Shown in pieces: positions 1 through 8,186 of a stretch of 64,000 bases of DNA. Numbering within the stretch: position 1 is the first letter of the stretch; each line of letters begins with the position of its first letter. Below the pieces are notes generated by a model, which had not been told where the DNA came from, made no database searches, and saw only the letters and a program-made list of their open reading frames with translations. The stretch spans positions 62,001 through 126,000 of the forward strand of contig JAXMAR010000008.1 of the NCBI GenBank assembly GCA_046350295.1. The letters run 5' to 3'. A program made the translations under genes and the position numbers. This DNA is from JAXMAR01 sp046350295. GTDB lineage: Bacteria; Planctomycetota; Planctomycetia; Gemmatales; Gemmataceae.

Positions 1-1
1 C

Positions 2-334
2 ATCGATCTGGCCTTCCATTCCTTCCACAAACGCCTCCGCGACCTCGGCGCCGGCCTCGGCATCGCGCTGTATGAGGAAGCGGTGACGCATGCCTTCGGA
101 GGCGCGGAAAAGGTCGAGGCCGAGGCGCAAGTCGACCTGGACGGACGCCCGCTGGGACAGCAGCGCGTTCGCCTCATCGCCCCAGACATCGCCTTCAAGA
201 TCACCGCTCTCGACGGCCCGCTCGACGACTTCGAAGCCCACGCCCGCCGCTTCCTGGCCCACACCCGCCTGCACAGCATCGCCTGGGTCAACATCACGAT
301 AAAGAAGGTCTCGTTCACGACACTCCAACGGTGA
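2..334 (+). CDS. Hypothetical protein, 5' end missing
   Basis: This frame is open from the first bases of the window, so the gene begins upstream. About 110 C-terminal residues are visible. The in-frame GTG at 83 is probably internal, because the frame upstream of it reads as ordinary protein (IDLAFHSFHKRLRDLG). The piece is mixed alpha/beta with no signal peptide or membrane helix, and it ends in a basic tail (ITIKKVSF). I do not recognise the family. A long hairpin follows the stop codon. Confidence 0.55.
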   Translation: MDLAFHSFHKRLRDLGAGLGIALYEEAVTHAFGGAEKVEAEAQVDLDGRPLGQQRVRLIAPDIAFKITALDGPLDDFEAHARRFLAHTRLHSIAWVNITIKKVSFTTLQR

Positions 335-347
335 CAGGAGAACCCCA

Positions 348-417
348 GGCAAAAACATTAGGGGCAAAAAAATCTGATTCCTCGGACTCCTTTTTTTCTG
401 CCCCTAATGTTTTTGCC
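348..417. repeat. Long perfect inverted repeat (hairpin or MITE-like)
   Basis: The left arm GGCAAAAACATTAGGGGCA (348-366) is the exact reverse complement of 399-417. The loop of 32 nt starts with an A run and ends with a T run, which would extend the stem. It lies 14 bp after a stop codon and well before the next gene. It could be a bidirectional terminator for the upstream gene or a small mobile palindrome. It is richer in A+T than its surroundings. No second copy was seen in this window. Confidence 0.7.
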
Positions 418-569
418 GGCGATTTGAGAACCATGAGCAGACGTTCGCCCATCGCGGTCAAGACGGCCACGCCGCCGTGCCAAGGAGCCAAGCTTTTGGC
501 ATAGGCTCTTGACAACCTCCCCTCCCTCATGTTAAAAACTTGGCATCCCCAAACCGTAAAGGATGTGCG

Positions 570-977
570 ATGGCCGAACTCCCTCGAACCGAGAACCTGA
601 GCCGGCGCGAGCGCCAGATCATGGAAGTGGTCTATCGCCTCGGCGAGGCCAGCGCGGCGCGGGTCCACGCCGAATTGCCCGACGCCCCGTCGCGGACGGC
701 CGTTCGCACCTTCCTCCGCATCCTGGAGGACAAGGGGTTGTTGCAGCACCGCCAGAGCGGGCAGGCGTTTCTTTATGTGCCGGTGCAGCCGCGCGAGCGC
801 GAGGCGCGCCACGCCTTCCGCCGCGTCCTTACCACCTTCTTCGAAGGATCGCTCGAGAAAGCGCTGGCCGCGCACCTCGGCGACGCCGCGGACCTCTCCG
901 CGGAAGAGTTGGCCCGTCTTGCCGACCTCATTCGCCAGGCGCGCAAGAACGAGAGCAAGAAAGGGGACCAGTCATGA
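570..977 (+). CDS. blaI: BlaI/MecI/CopY-family repressor
   Basis: A 135-residue winged-helix repressor of the penicillinase-repressor family. The N-terminal half has the expected pattern: LSRRERQIMEVVYRLGEASA, then a recognition helix region around SRTAVRTFLRILEDKG and a wing near GQAFLYVP. The C-terminal part (about 80-130) is helical and would dimerise. In the known pathway a BlaI dimer represses its own operon until the partner membrane protease is activated. The ATG at 570 is preceded by AAAGGA; an upstream TTG at 540 lacks such a site. The stop overlaps the next start as ATGA, so translation is coupled to the M56 gene. The target genes and inducer are unknown. Confidence 0.9.
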   Translation: MAELPRTENLSRRERQIMEVVYRLGEASAARVHAELPDAPSRTAVRTFLRILEDKGLLQHRQSGQAFLYVPVQPREREARHAFRRVLTTFFEGSLEKALAAHLGDAADLSAEELARLADLIRQARKNESKKGDQS

Positions 978-3532
978 CCACGTCTCTCGCCTGGTTGCTC
1001 GTCCTTCTGGTCCGGGCCACGCTCTGGCTCGCCCTGGTCTGCCTCGCCGCCTGCGCCTTCCATCGCGCGGCCGCGGCGCGCCGTCATCTGGTGTGGACGG
1101 CGGGCTTGATCGGCCTTTTGCTCCTGCCTTTCGTCTCCCTGGCGTTGCCCCATTGGGGCGTCGTCTCGCCGGTGACGCTGGCGCCCACGCCCCCGCACGT
1201 ACCCGCCGTCGCCCTCGCTTCCGACGATCTTCCCGCCTGGCTCTTCCCGACGCCCCTCGAAGTCAAGCAGACCATTCCTCCCGTCCCCCCGCCGCCGGCC
1301 GACGCGCCCGTCCAGGCTGCGGCGCCCGCGCTCGACCCCGCGCCCGGCCCCGCCGTCACCCTCCCCGCCCTTTCCACCGTCCTGGTCGCCGTCTGGCTCG
1401 CCGGCGTCCTCCTCTTTCTCGCCTGGATCACCCTTGGCGTCCTCATGTTGCACCGCCTCGGCCGCCGCGCCGCTCCTGTCTCCGACGGGCCCCTCGCCGA
1501 CGCCTGCGAGGACCTGGCGGCCGATCTCGGCCTCGCCCCCGCCCCGCTCCTGCTCCGCTCGCGCGAACGCGCCATCCCGATGACCTGGGGCCTCGTCCGG
1601 GCCAAGATCCTCCTGCCCCACGACGCCCTGCAGTGGTCGCAACAGCGCCTGCGCCTCGTGCTCCTCCATGAGCTGGGACATGTGCGGCGTCGCGATTGCT
1701 TGACTCAGTTCCTCGGCCTTCTGGCACGCGCCCTCTTCTGGTTCCATCCGCTCGTCTGGTTCGCCGCGCGCCGCCAGCGCGCGGAGCAGGAACACGCCTG
1801 CGACGACCTCGTCCTCTCCCGCGGCGCCGACGCCCCCGATTACGCCGCCCATCTGCTCGAGATCAGCGCCCGCCTTCCCGCCTCGCATATCGCCTCCCTG
1901 GTGGCCCCGGCGACGGCGCAGGGCAAGACCCTCGAACGCCGCCTCCGCGCCCTCCTCGACACCAAGCAAAAACGCCGGCCCTGGTCCCGCTTCGGCCGCG
2001 CCGCCTTCGTCACGCTCTCCCTCGGCGCCCTTGCCCTCGCCGCCACGCTCGAGCTGTTGTCGTCCCCCGCCAGCGCCCGACCCACGGTTCCCTGGCTGCC
2101 GCCCCCAGGAGAAAAGGAACCCGCCGCCGACGCCAAGGCCGGGGACAAGAAAGACAAGGCGGACAAGGCCCCCGACATCGATATCGAGGCCGTCTGGCAG
2201 GAGGTCCGCAAGAAGCTCAAGGAAAGCTATGTCGGCCCCCTCGACGACAGGAAGCTGGCCGAGGCGATGCTCCGCGGCATGCTCGACGCCCTCAAGGACC
2301 CCTACACCGACTACCTGCCTCCCATGGACCTCAAAACCATGGAAGCGACCATGCGCGGCGCCTTCGCCGGCGTCGGCGCCCAGCTCAAGGCCGATGGCGA
2401 CAGGATCGTCGTCGTCACGCCGATCGAGAACTCCCCCGCCCTCCGCGCCGGCCTCCGCCCCGGCGATATCCTGCACAGCGTCGACGGCGAGACCGTCCGC
2501 GGGGCGCCCCTCGCCAAGGTCGTGCACAAGATCCTCGGCCCCAAGGGGAGCACCGTCAAGCTGCGCGTCCAGCGCGCCGACGGCGCCGTCGAGGACCTCA
2601 ACATCACCCGCGACATCGTCCGCGTCGGCTCCGTCGAGGGCTTCCATCGCGACGCCGCGGGCGCCTGGGTCCACTGGCTCGATCGCGACCGCAAAATCGG
2701 CTACGCCCAGATCACCCAGTTCCTCCCCGGGACCGCCAAGCAGCTGCACGGCGTTCTCGACCAGCTCAAGAAGGACGGCCTCAAGGGGCTCGTCCTCGAT
2801 CTGCGCGGCTGCCCCGGCGGCATGCTCGACCAGGCCGTCGCCTGCGTCAAGCTGTTCCTCGATAAGGGGAAGATCGTCTCCATCAAGGGCTCGGGCAAGG
2901 ACGAGAAGACCTTCGAGGCGGACGGCGCTCCGTTCGCCGACCTGCCGCTCGTCATCCTGGTCGACGAGCACACCGCGTCGGCGGCCGAGATCCTCGCGGG
3001 CGCCCTCCGCGATCACGGCCGGGCCATCCTGGTCGGTGGCCGCACCGTCGGCAAGGGCTCGATCCAGACCATCGTCAGCCTCGAGGCGGGGGGAGCGCTC
3101 AAGGTCACGAGCGCGTACTATTTCCTGCCGTCCGGGCGCAACATCCAGAAACGCCCCGGCGTGAAGACCTGGGGCGTCGAGCCGACCGACGGCTTCTACG
3201 TCCTCTTGACCCCCGCCCAGCACGAGAAGCAATGGGAGGACCGCCGGCGCCGCAGTCTGCTCGGCTTCAAGAAGGGGGAGGCGCCGAAGTATCCCGAGCG
3301 CTTCACGCCCGCTCTCCTCGACAAGGACCACGCCGATCCCTCTCTCGCCGCCGCCCTCAAGACCATGACGGCGAAGCTGACCGGCGGCGAGTTCACCCCG
3401 GTCGGCAAGAAAGCCGCCGACGTCGAGGAGCAGATCCTCAAGCTGGACGAGCTGCGCGAGCGGCGTGAAGCCCTGCTCAAGAACTTGAAGAGCGTGGACG
3501 AGGAAATCCAGGGCTTGCAGAAGGCGAAGTGA
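974..3532 (+). CDS. BlaR1-like M56 peptidase fused to a PDZ-S41 C-terminal-processing protease
   Basis: An 852-residue protein that joins two proteases. Residues 1-400 are a BlaR1/MecR1-type M56 peptidase with several membrane helices and the zinc motif HELGH at 232-236. After a linker rich in Lys, Asp and Ala (about 380-400), residues 400-780 are a CtpA-like S41 protease. That part has a helical N-terminal domain, a PDZ domain (about 460-550) and the catalytic pair Ser669 (HTASAAE) and Lys694 (VGKGSI), 25 residues apart as in CtpA. The C-terminus is a coiled coil. BlaR1 proteins usually carry a penicillin-binding sensor here, so the S41 module replaces it. The upstream BlaI overlaps by 4 bp. 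A plausible reading is that peptide or misfolded-protein signals act through the S41/PDZ part, but this is inference. Confidence 0.88.
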   Translation: MTTSLAWLLVLLVRATLWLALVCLAACAFHRAAAARRHLVWTAGLIGLLLLPFVSLALPHWGVVSPVTLAPTPPHVPAVALASDDLPAWLFPTPLEVKQTIPPVPPPPADAPVQAAAPALDPAPGPAVTLPALSTVLVAVWLAGVLLFLAWITLGVLMLHRLGRRAAPVSDGPLADACEDLAADLGLAPAPLLLRSRERAIPMTWGLVRAKILLPHDALQWSQQRLRLVLLHELGHVRRRDCLTQFLGLLARALFWFHPLVWFAARRQRAEQEHACDDLVLSRGADAPDYAAHLLEISARLPASHIASLVAPATAQGKTLERRLRALLDTKQKRRPWSRFGRAAFVTLSLGALALAATLELLSSPASARPTVPWLPPPGEKEPAADAKAGDKKDKADKAPDIDIEAVWQEVRKKLKESYVGPLDDRKLAEAMLRGMLDALKDPYTDYLPPMDLKTMEATMRGAFAGVGAQLKADGDRIVVVTPIENSPALRAGLRPGDILHSVDGETVRGAPLAKVVHKILGPKGSTVKLRVQRADGAVEDLNITRDIVRVGSVEGFHRDAAGAWVHWLDRDRKIGYAQITQFLPGTAKQLHGVLDQLKKDGLKGLVLDLRGCPGGMLDQAVACVKLFLDKGKIVSIKGSGKDEKTFEADGAPFADLPLVILVDEHTASAAEILAGALRDHGRAILVGGRTVGKGSIQTIVSLEAGGALKVTSAYYFLPSGRNIQKRPGVKTWGVEPTDGFYVLLTPAQHEKQWEDRRRRSLLGFKKGEAPKYPERFTPALLDKDHADPSLAAALKTMTAKLTGGEFTPVGKKAADVEEQILKLDELRERREALLKNLKSVDEEIQGLQKAK

Positions 3533-3546
3533 TCTGCCTTTTTTCC

Positions 3547-3600
3547 GAGCCGGAAGCGTGAGCGACGGACAGCCGGCCCCCGTCGCTCACGCTTCGGCTC
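3547..3600. terminator. Strong hairpin between convergent genes
   Basis: The arms 3547-3568 and 3580-3600 pair over 21 bp with one bulged base (GAGCCGGAAGCGTGAGCGAC and its complement) around an 11-nt loop. It sits 15 bp after the stop of the protease gene and 4 bp before the end of the convergent esterase. A run of six T lies just before it (3539-3544). It probably ends transcription from both sides, and it resembles the dispersed palindromes found elsewhere in the window. Confidence 0.65.
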
Positions 3601-3603
3601 CGT

Positions 3604-4755
3604 CTACTTCTGCAAGCGTTTGATCTCTTTCGCCGCCACCATTGCCGCCGGCGACCCCGGCTGACTCTCCGCCAACGTCCGCCAGGCCAGGATCGCCTCC
3701 TTGACCCGTCCGAAGCGCTCGAAGGCCCGGGCTTGCGCGACAAGGGACAGTTCTTCGTCCTTGTCTCCCTGGGCGGCGACGCGCTCCAGCACTTTCTCAT
3801 CCTTGAGGATCTCCCCCAGACGCGTTTTCGCCTTGGCCGCCGCCTCGCTTTTGGGCCAGCGCGCCAGGGCGCCTTGCAGAAGCGCCACGCCGCGCCAGGT
3901 GCGCGCCGGGTCGTCGACCTGCTTGAGCGCTTCCTCGACGAACGCCGCCGCGTCGATCTCCTTGTCCCAGGCCATGGCCAGCGCCGGCGTCAGCTTCGCC
4001 TCCGCGCGGCGGCGGGCCAGGTCCTCCTTCAAGAACTTGTACGCCTCCCCCATCACGCTCGCGTCCGGGATGGCGTGGCCGAGCTTGGGCGTCACCCACA
4101 GCTTCGAGCGGATGCCCACCTCCTCCATCCAGGGCGCCATGAACTTCTCGTTCTCGGCCCGGTTGAAGTCCTTCTCCCCCGTGATGAACGCCAGCGACAG
4201 ACGGTCCGCCGCGCGATGACGCAGATAGGTCACCTTCGTCAAGGCGTTCGTGCCGCACACCGGAGCGATGCCCCCGAAGCACTCGGGCAGGGCGAAGCCG
4301 ATGGCGCACGCCATCCGGCCCCCGCCCGAAAAACCCCCGATGTAGGTCTGGTCCGGATCGACCGGAAAACTGCGGCGAACGTCGTCGAGCACATCGAGGA
4401 CGATGCGCGTCCGCGCTCCGGCGGGGACTGGATTACCCGCCGCATAGGGGGAGCAAAACAGCGCGCCTTCCCTGTCGCACACCGGCTTCCACGCCGTCAG
4501 CCCCGCGGGCGTCTCCCCCGGCGAAATGAAAAGAACCAGCGGCCACGCCTTGGGCTTCTTGTCGACCTTCGGCACGTACAGCTGGTGGTGCTGCTGCTTC
4601 TGGGAGTCGTACCCCGCGGGCAGCTTGGCGGCGTCCGGTCCGAAACCGTGCACGGCGAACTGCCAGTCGAGCCGCGTCGGGGCGGCCACGGTCACGTCGC
4701 GCGTCTGGGCGGCGAGCGGCGCCGCAAGGAGGAAGAGGGTGAAGAGAGGTCTCAT
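3604..4755 (-). CDS. Secreted alpha/beta hydrolase (esterase/depolymerase-like)
   Basis: A 383-residue protein with a typical signal peptide (MRPLFTLFLLAAPLAAQ). The hydrolase core spans about 50-260. The nucleophile elbow is GFSGGG with Ser143, and a late His in the segment KLGHAIPD is a good catalytic candidate. The sequence resembles the polyhydroxybutyrate-depolymerase/feruloyl-esterase group, but the substrate cannot be told. Residues 260-383 form helical repeats resembling TPR units (ARTWRGVALLQGALARWPKS). The gene stands alone, convergent with the M56-S41 gene. Confidence 0.75.
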   Translation of the reverse strand: MRPLFTLFLLAAPLAAQTRDVTVAAPTRLDWQFAVHGFGPDAAKLPAGYDSQKQQHHQLYVPKVDKKPKAWPLVLFISPGETPAGLTAWKPVCDREGALFCSPYAAGNPVPAGARTRIVLDVLDDVRRSFPVDPDQTYIGGFSGGGRMACAIGFALPECFGGIAPVCGTNALTKVTYLRHRAADRLSLAFITGEKDFNRAENEKFMAPWMEEVGIRSKLWVTPKLGHAIPDASVMGEAYKFLKEDLARRRAEAKLTPALAMAWDKEIDAAAFVEEALKQVDDPARTWRGVALLQGALARWPKSEAAAKAKTRLGEILKDEKVLERVAAQGDKDEELSLVAQARAFERFGRVKEAILAWRTLAESQPGSPAAMVAAKEIKRLQK

Positions 4756-4928
4756 GGCGGCATCCAGCGCTGGTTGGGAAGATCCGCACGGCGTGCGGCC
4801 TGTATTTCTCCATTTACGGCGCGTGCTGGAAATCGCCAGCCGCCGCTGAAGATTCGACCAAAAGACGACGCCATCTGCTACAATCGTGCGGCAAAACCGT
4901 CGTCCGGTGTGGAGGCAATGTCAGCCGC

Positions 4929-5714
4929 ATGTCCACAGCCCCTCTCGCGTGTTCAACCTGCAAGCGCGAATGCGTCTACGACCGCTGCGCTCCGTTCGGC
5001 GAAGGCCGGGAAGCCGCCTATGCCGTCGCCTGGCGCTGTCCGGAAGGCCATGGGCAATCGCTCGATGTCTGCCCGCTCGGGCCTCTCGTCCCCGCACGCG
5101 AGCTTTGCCTGAACTGCGGCCACCCTTATCCCTCCGCGGAAGCCGAGGCGCGCTGCGACGCCTGCGGCCTGGCCCGGACCGCGTGCCCGGCGGCGCTCGG
5201 TCTCGCCGACGCGCCCGCCGACCCGGTCGCGGTGGCGCGCGCCGTCTTCCCTCGGGGCTTGTTCCGGCGCGGCATGGCCATCTTGAATTTCGCCATTCAG
5301 GAAGGCACGGATGTTCCTGACGTGTGGCTCTTGAAAGCGCAATTCTTGAACCGGGTCGGCTTCAACCGCTCGGCGGCCCAGATGCTTGCCGGCGCGGTAC
5401 CACGGTTCGCCGGCGCCGCGGAGCGCATCGCGCTGCTGTTGGAGGAGTCGTTTCTCTGGGCGGAGTGCGAGCGCGGCGTGGAAGCGCTCCGCAGCGCCGA
5501 CGCCGCCGCGGCCCTGGGCTCCCGCTCCGTGGGGACGCATTATCTGCGCGGCCGAGCCCTCGCCCTCCTGGGCCGGCTCGAGGAGGCGCGCGACGAGATG
5601 AACGCGGTCCGCGCGATGGACCCGACGAACGCGGATGCGAACCGGGCCCTGGGAATCATCGAGGCGTCGCTTCGGCAGAAGCCGAAGAAGCGCTGGTGGC
5701 AGTTTTGGAAGTAG
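4929..5714 (+). CDS. Zinc-ribbon plus TPR protein, function unknown
   Basis: A 261-residue soluble protein. The N-terminal 80 residues have paired cysteines (CSTCKREC, CLNCG, CDACG), suggesting two zinc ribbons. The rest is helical with TPR-like repeats, clearest in the last third (LRGRALALLGRLEEARDEMN and DPTNADANRALG). It ends in a Trp-rich basic tail (KKRWWQFWK). The ATG at 4929 is the only start in frame; a GGAGG at 4911 lies rather far upstream. A scaffold role is likely from the repeats, but no partner is visible. Confidence 0.7.
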   Translation: MSTAPLACSTCKRECVYDRCAPFGEGREAAYAVAWRCPEGHGQSLDVCPLGPLVPARELCLNCGHPYPSAEAEARCDACGLARTACPAALGLADAPADPVAVARAVFPRGLFRRGMAILNFAIQEGTDVPDVWLLKAQFLNRVGFNRSAAQMLAGAVPRFAGAAERIALLLEESFLWAECERGVEALRSADAAAALGSRSVGTHYLRGRALALLGRLEEARDEMNAVRAMDPTNADANRALGIIEASLRQKPKKRWWQFWK

Positions 5715-5837
5715 GCAACATGGCAGGCGGCGCGTCGCCGCGTCTGTCCGGCTTTGGTAGATCCACCCGGCGTTGCCGCCAGATGTTCTCCCTCGAAGGC
5801 GGTCATGGTAGGATGATCGTGCCGCCTGGAACTCGAT

Positions 5838-6245
5838 ATGCCGCCCGAAACCCTATGCCCGGTTTGCTTGACGCTTGTCCGGGATTGGCGTTTCGAATGG
5901 CATACCGTCGAAGATCAGAAGGCGATTTTTGGCGGCCAAACGGCGATGGAATGCCCCGCATGCGGCGCCGCGTTGTCGTTCGACGGATTTGCACTGAAAG
6001 AAGCCGCCGGCGTGACAATCGCGAAGCGTGATCTTTCGAAAGCCGCGCGATGGGCGCGGATGCAGAGCAGGGATTTGAAAAGTTATCTGGAGACGGCCGA
6101 AGGAGCAACGTTTGCGCCGTTTTGGACGGCCGTGGAAGTGGCCTGGCGGACAAGAATGCCGCCGAGGCGGTGGAGTGAGCGGTATGCCCCTTACCAAAGA
6201 AGAACGCGCATTCCTGGACGCCTACGTGTGGGAAGCGACCCATGA
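5838..6245 (+). CDS. Small zinc-ribbon protein, hypothetical
   Basis: A 135-residue frame with a CPVC pair near the start and a CPAC pair near residue 40, which fits a single treble-clef or ribbon. The last 30 residues are basic and overlap the next gene by 62 bp. If one base were lost near 6100, the frame would instead end at a TGA just before the next ATG (tail NAAEAVE), a more natural junction, so the C-terminus is doubtful. Base composition is less GC-rich than the neighbours. Function is unknown. Confidence 0.5.
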   Translation: MPPETLCPVCLTLVRDWRFEWHTVEDQKAIFGGQTAMECPACGAALSFDGFALKEAAGVTIAKRDLSKAARWARMQSRDLKSYLETAEGATFAPFWTAVEVAWRTRMPPRRWSERYAPYQRRTRIPGRLRVGSDP

Positions 6246-6513
6246 GCCGTTCGGCGGTCCGGCAGCCAGCGACTTGCGCGGGCGCGACATCTACTATCCG
6301 GATCTTCACGGCCTGCTGACGGCGTATCATCGCGAGATGCAGAACGAACAAGCGGCCCCTTTCGGCAAACGGAATCCTTGCCCGCCTGCCTGTCCCTGGC
6401 GTGACCGGGGCGAGGTGGACGAGCGTGGTCGAATGGTGATGGAGGAGACGTCGCGAGAAAAGGGGGCGGGGAACGGGACAGCTACGGCTTCGGCGGACTC
6501 GGTTCGTGGTTGA
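6184..6513 (+). CDS. Small hypothetical protein
   Basis: A 109-residue frame starting at ATG 6184. The first 60 residues read as real protein (LTKEERAFLDAYVWEATHEP, then YYPDLHGLLTAYHREM). The tail after residue 65 is low in complexity and rich in Gly, Arg and Pro, so the true end may be earlier. It follows the zinc-ribbon frame directly and may be co-transcribed with it. I do not recognise the family. Confidence 0.45.
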   Translation: MPLTKEERAFLDAYVWEATHEPFGGPAASDLRGRDIYYPDLHGLLTAYHREMQNEQAAPFGKRNPCPPACPWRDRGEVDERGRMVMEETSREKGAGNGTATASADSVRG

Positions 6514-6674
6514 TGCAGACACCGTTTTGTCCCGGTTCAAAGCGTTCCGCTATCTTCGAGCCCGATCGCTAAACGTGCACGTCGAGCGGCGCGTCCTTGA
6601 TCAACGGGGCCGGCTGCCGGTGCGGGCCCGCGCCGCCGAGAATGCGACCATCCGACACCCCAAGGGAGCACGCC

Positions 6675-8045
6675 GTGTTTCGCCTTCTTCTCAGCTTCGT
6701 CGCCGTCGCCGGCGTCGCCCCCGGCGCTTCCGCCGAGCCCGCCAGGAAACCCAACATCGTCTTCATCCTCGCCGACGACCTCGGCTACGGCGACCTCGGC
6801 TGCTACGGCCAGAAGAAGATCAAGACCCCCAACCTCGACCGCCTCGCCAAGAACGGCATGCGCTTCACGCAGGCCTACGCCGGCAGCACCGTCTGCGCCC
6901 CGTCCCGCTGCTCCCTGATGACCGGCAAGCACACCGGCCACGCCACCGTCCGCGGCAACGCCCTCATCCCCCTCCGCGCCGACGAGGTGACCGTCGCCGC
7001 CATCCTCCAACGCGCCGGCTACGCCACCGCGCTGATCGGCAAGTGGGGCCTCGGCGAGCCCGGCTCCAGCGGCGTGCCGACCAGGCAGGGCTTCGATTAC
7101 TTCTTCGGCTACCTGAACCAGCGCCACGCCCACAACTACTATCCCGACCATCTCTGGCGCAACGAGGAGAAGGTCCCGATCGAGGGGAACGTCGTCGAGA
7201 AGGGCGTCGCCGTCAAACGCGCCCAGTACTCCCACGACCTGTTCACCGGCGAAGCCTTGCGCTTCCTCGACAAGAACAAGGAAAAGCCCTTCTTCCTCTA
7301 TCTCGCCTACACCATCCCGCACGCCAACAACGAAGCGGGCAAGCTCGGCATGGAAGTCCCCAGCGACGAACCCTACTCCAAGGAGCCCTGGCCCCAGCCG
7401 CAACGCAACCACGCCGCCATGATCACGCGCCTCGATCGGGACGTCGGCCGCTTGCTGGAGAAGCTGCGCGAGCTGGGCCTGGAGAACGACACCATCGTCT
7501 TCTTCACCAGCGACAACGGCCCGCACCGCGAAGGCGGCGGCGATCCGACGTTCTTCAACAGCTCCGGCCCGTTGCGCGGCATCAAGCGCTCGCTGCACGA
7601 AGGGGGCGTCCGCGTCCCCATGATCGTCCGCTGGCCCGGCAAGGTCGCCGCCGGCGCGACCAGCGACCATGTCTGGGCGTTCTGGGACTTCCTGCCGACG
7701 GCCGCCGAACTCGCCGGCGCCGACACCCCCAAGGACAGCGACGGCGTCTCCGTCGTGCCGACGCTGCTCGGCAAAGGCAAGCAGCGGTTGCACGAGTTCC
7801 TCTACTGGGAGTTCCACGAGGGAGGCTTTCAGGAGGCCGTGCGCATGGGAGACTGGAAGGCCGTCCGCCCCAAGCTTGGCGCCGCGCTCGAGCTTTACGA
7901 CCTGGCCAGGGACCTCGGTGAGGAAAAGAACGTGGCGGCCTCCCATCCGGACGTGATCGCTCGCATCGAGACGCTGCTCCGAACGGCACGCACCGAGTCG
8001 GCGGATTGGCCAAAGAAGGCGCCCGAGAAAAAGAAAGGAAAGTAG
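6675..8045 (+). CDS. Secreted sulfatase (arylsulfatase family)
   Basis: A 456-residue sulfatase of the alkaline-phosphatase superfamily. It opens with a signal peptide (MFRLLLSFVAVAGVAPGASA) and metal ligands in NIVFILADDLGYGDLG. The active-site motif is CAPSR with Cys74, which must be converted to formylglycine by a sulfatase-modifying enzyme. Later motifs include GKWGLG, FTSDNGPH and a C-terminal subdomain. It should release sulfate from sulfated sugars or esters outside the cytoplasm. The GTG at 6675 has AAGGGAG six bases upstream, and an upstream ATG at 6597 lacks a site and would bury the signal peptide. Planctomycetes carry many such genes. The substrate is unknown. Confidence 0.93.
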   Translation: MFRLLLSFVAVAGVAPGASAEPARKPNIVFILADDLGYGDLGCYGQKKIKTPNLDRLAKNGMRFTQAYAGSTVCAPSRCSLMTGKHTGHATVRGNALIPLRADEVTVAAILQRAGYATALIGKWGLGEPGSSGVPTRQGFDYFFGYLNQRHAHNYYPDHLWRNEEKVPIEGNVVEKGVAVKRAQYSHDLFTGEALRFLDKNKEKPFFLYLAYTIPHANNEAGKLGMEVPSDEPYSKEPWPQPQRNHAAMITRLDRDVGRLLEKLRELGLENDTIVFFTSDNGPHREGGGDPTFFNSSGPLRGIKRSLHEGGVRVPMIVRWPGKVAAGATSDHVWAFWDFLPTAAELAGADTPKDSDGVSVVPTLLGKGKQRLHEFLYWEFHEGGFQEAVRMGDWKAVRPKLGAALELYDLARDLGEEKNVAASHPDVIARIETLLRTARTESADWPKKAPEKKKGK

Positions 8046-8066
8046 AACAGGACTTCGTGTGTTTCT

Positions 8067-8168
8067 CGCAAAGCCGCCAAGGACGCAAAGAGAGCCGCGG
8101 GATTGAAGAACCTCCCGAAGCATGCTCCCCTTTTCGGTTCTTCCTTTGCGTTCTTTGCGCCTTTTGCG
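8067..8168. terminator. Extended inverted repeat between convergent genes
   Basis: The outer arms 8067-8090 (CGCAAAGCCGCCAAGGACGC and on) and 8144-8168 pair imperfectly. An inner pair, GAAGAACC at 8105 with GGTTCTTC ending at 8143, extends the stem. It fills most of the spacer between the sulfatase and the convergent enolase-family gene. It looks like a bidirectional terminator built from a common intergenic repeat type. Confidence 0.55.
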
Positions 8169-8186
8169 CGAAAAAAGACCGACGGA

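Noticed and set aside
773..3331. Long open frame on the minus strand opposite the M56-S41 gene
   Set aside because: It is a mirror of a GC-rich gene. The text is rich in Gly, Ala, Asp and Glu without family likeness, while the plus strand has clear protease motifs.
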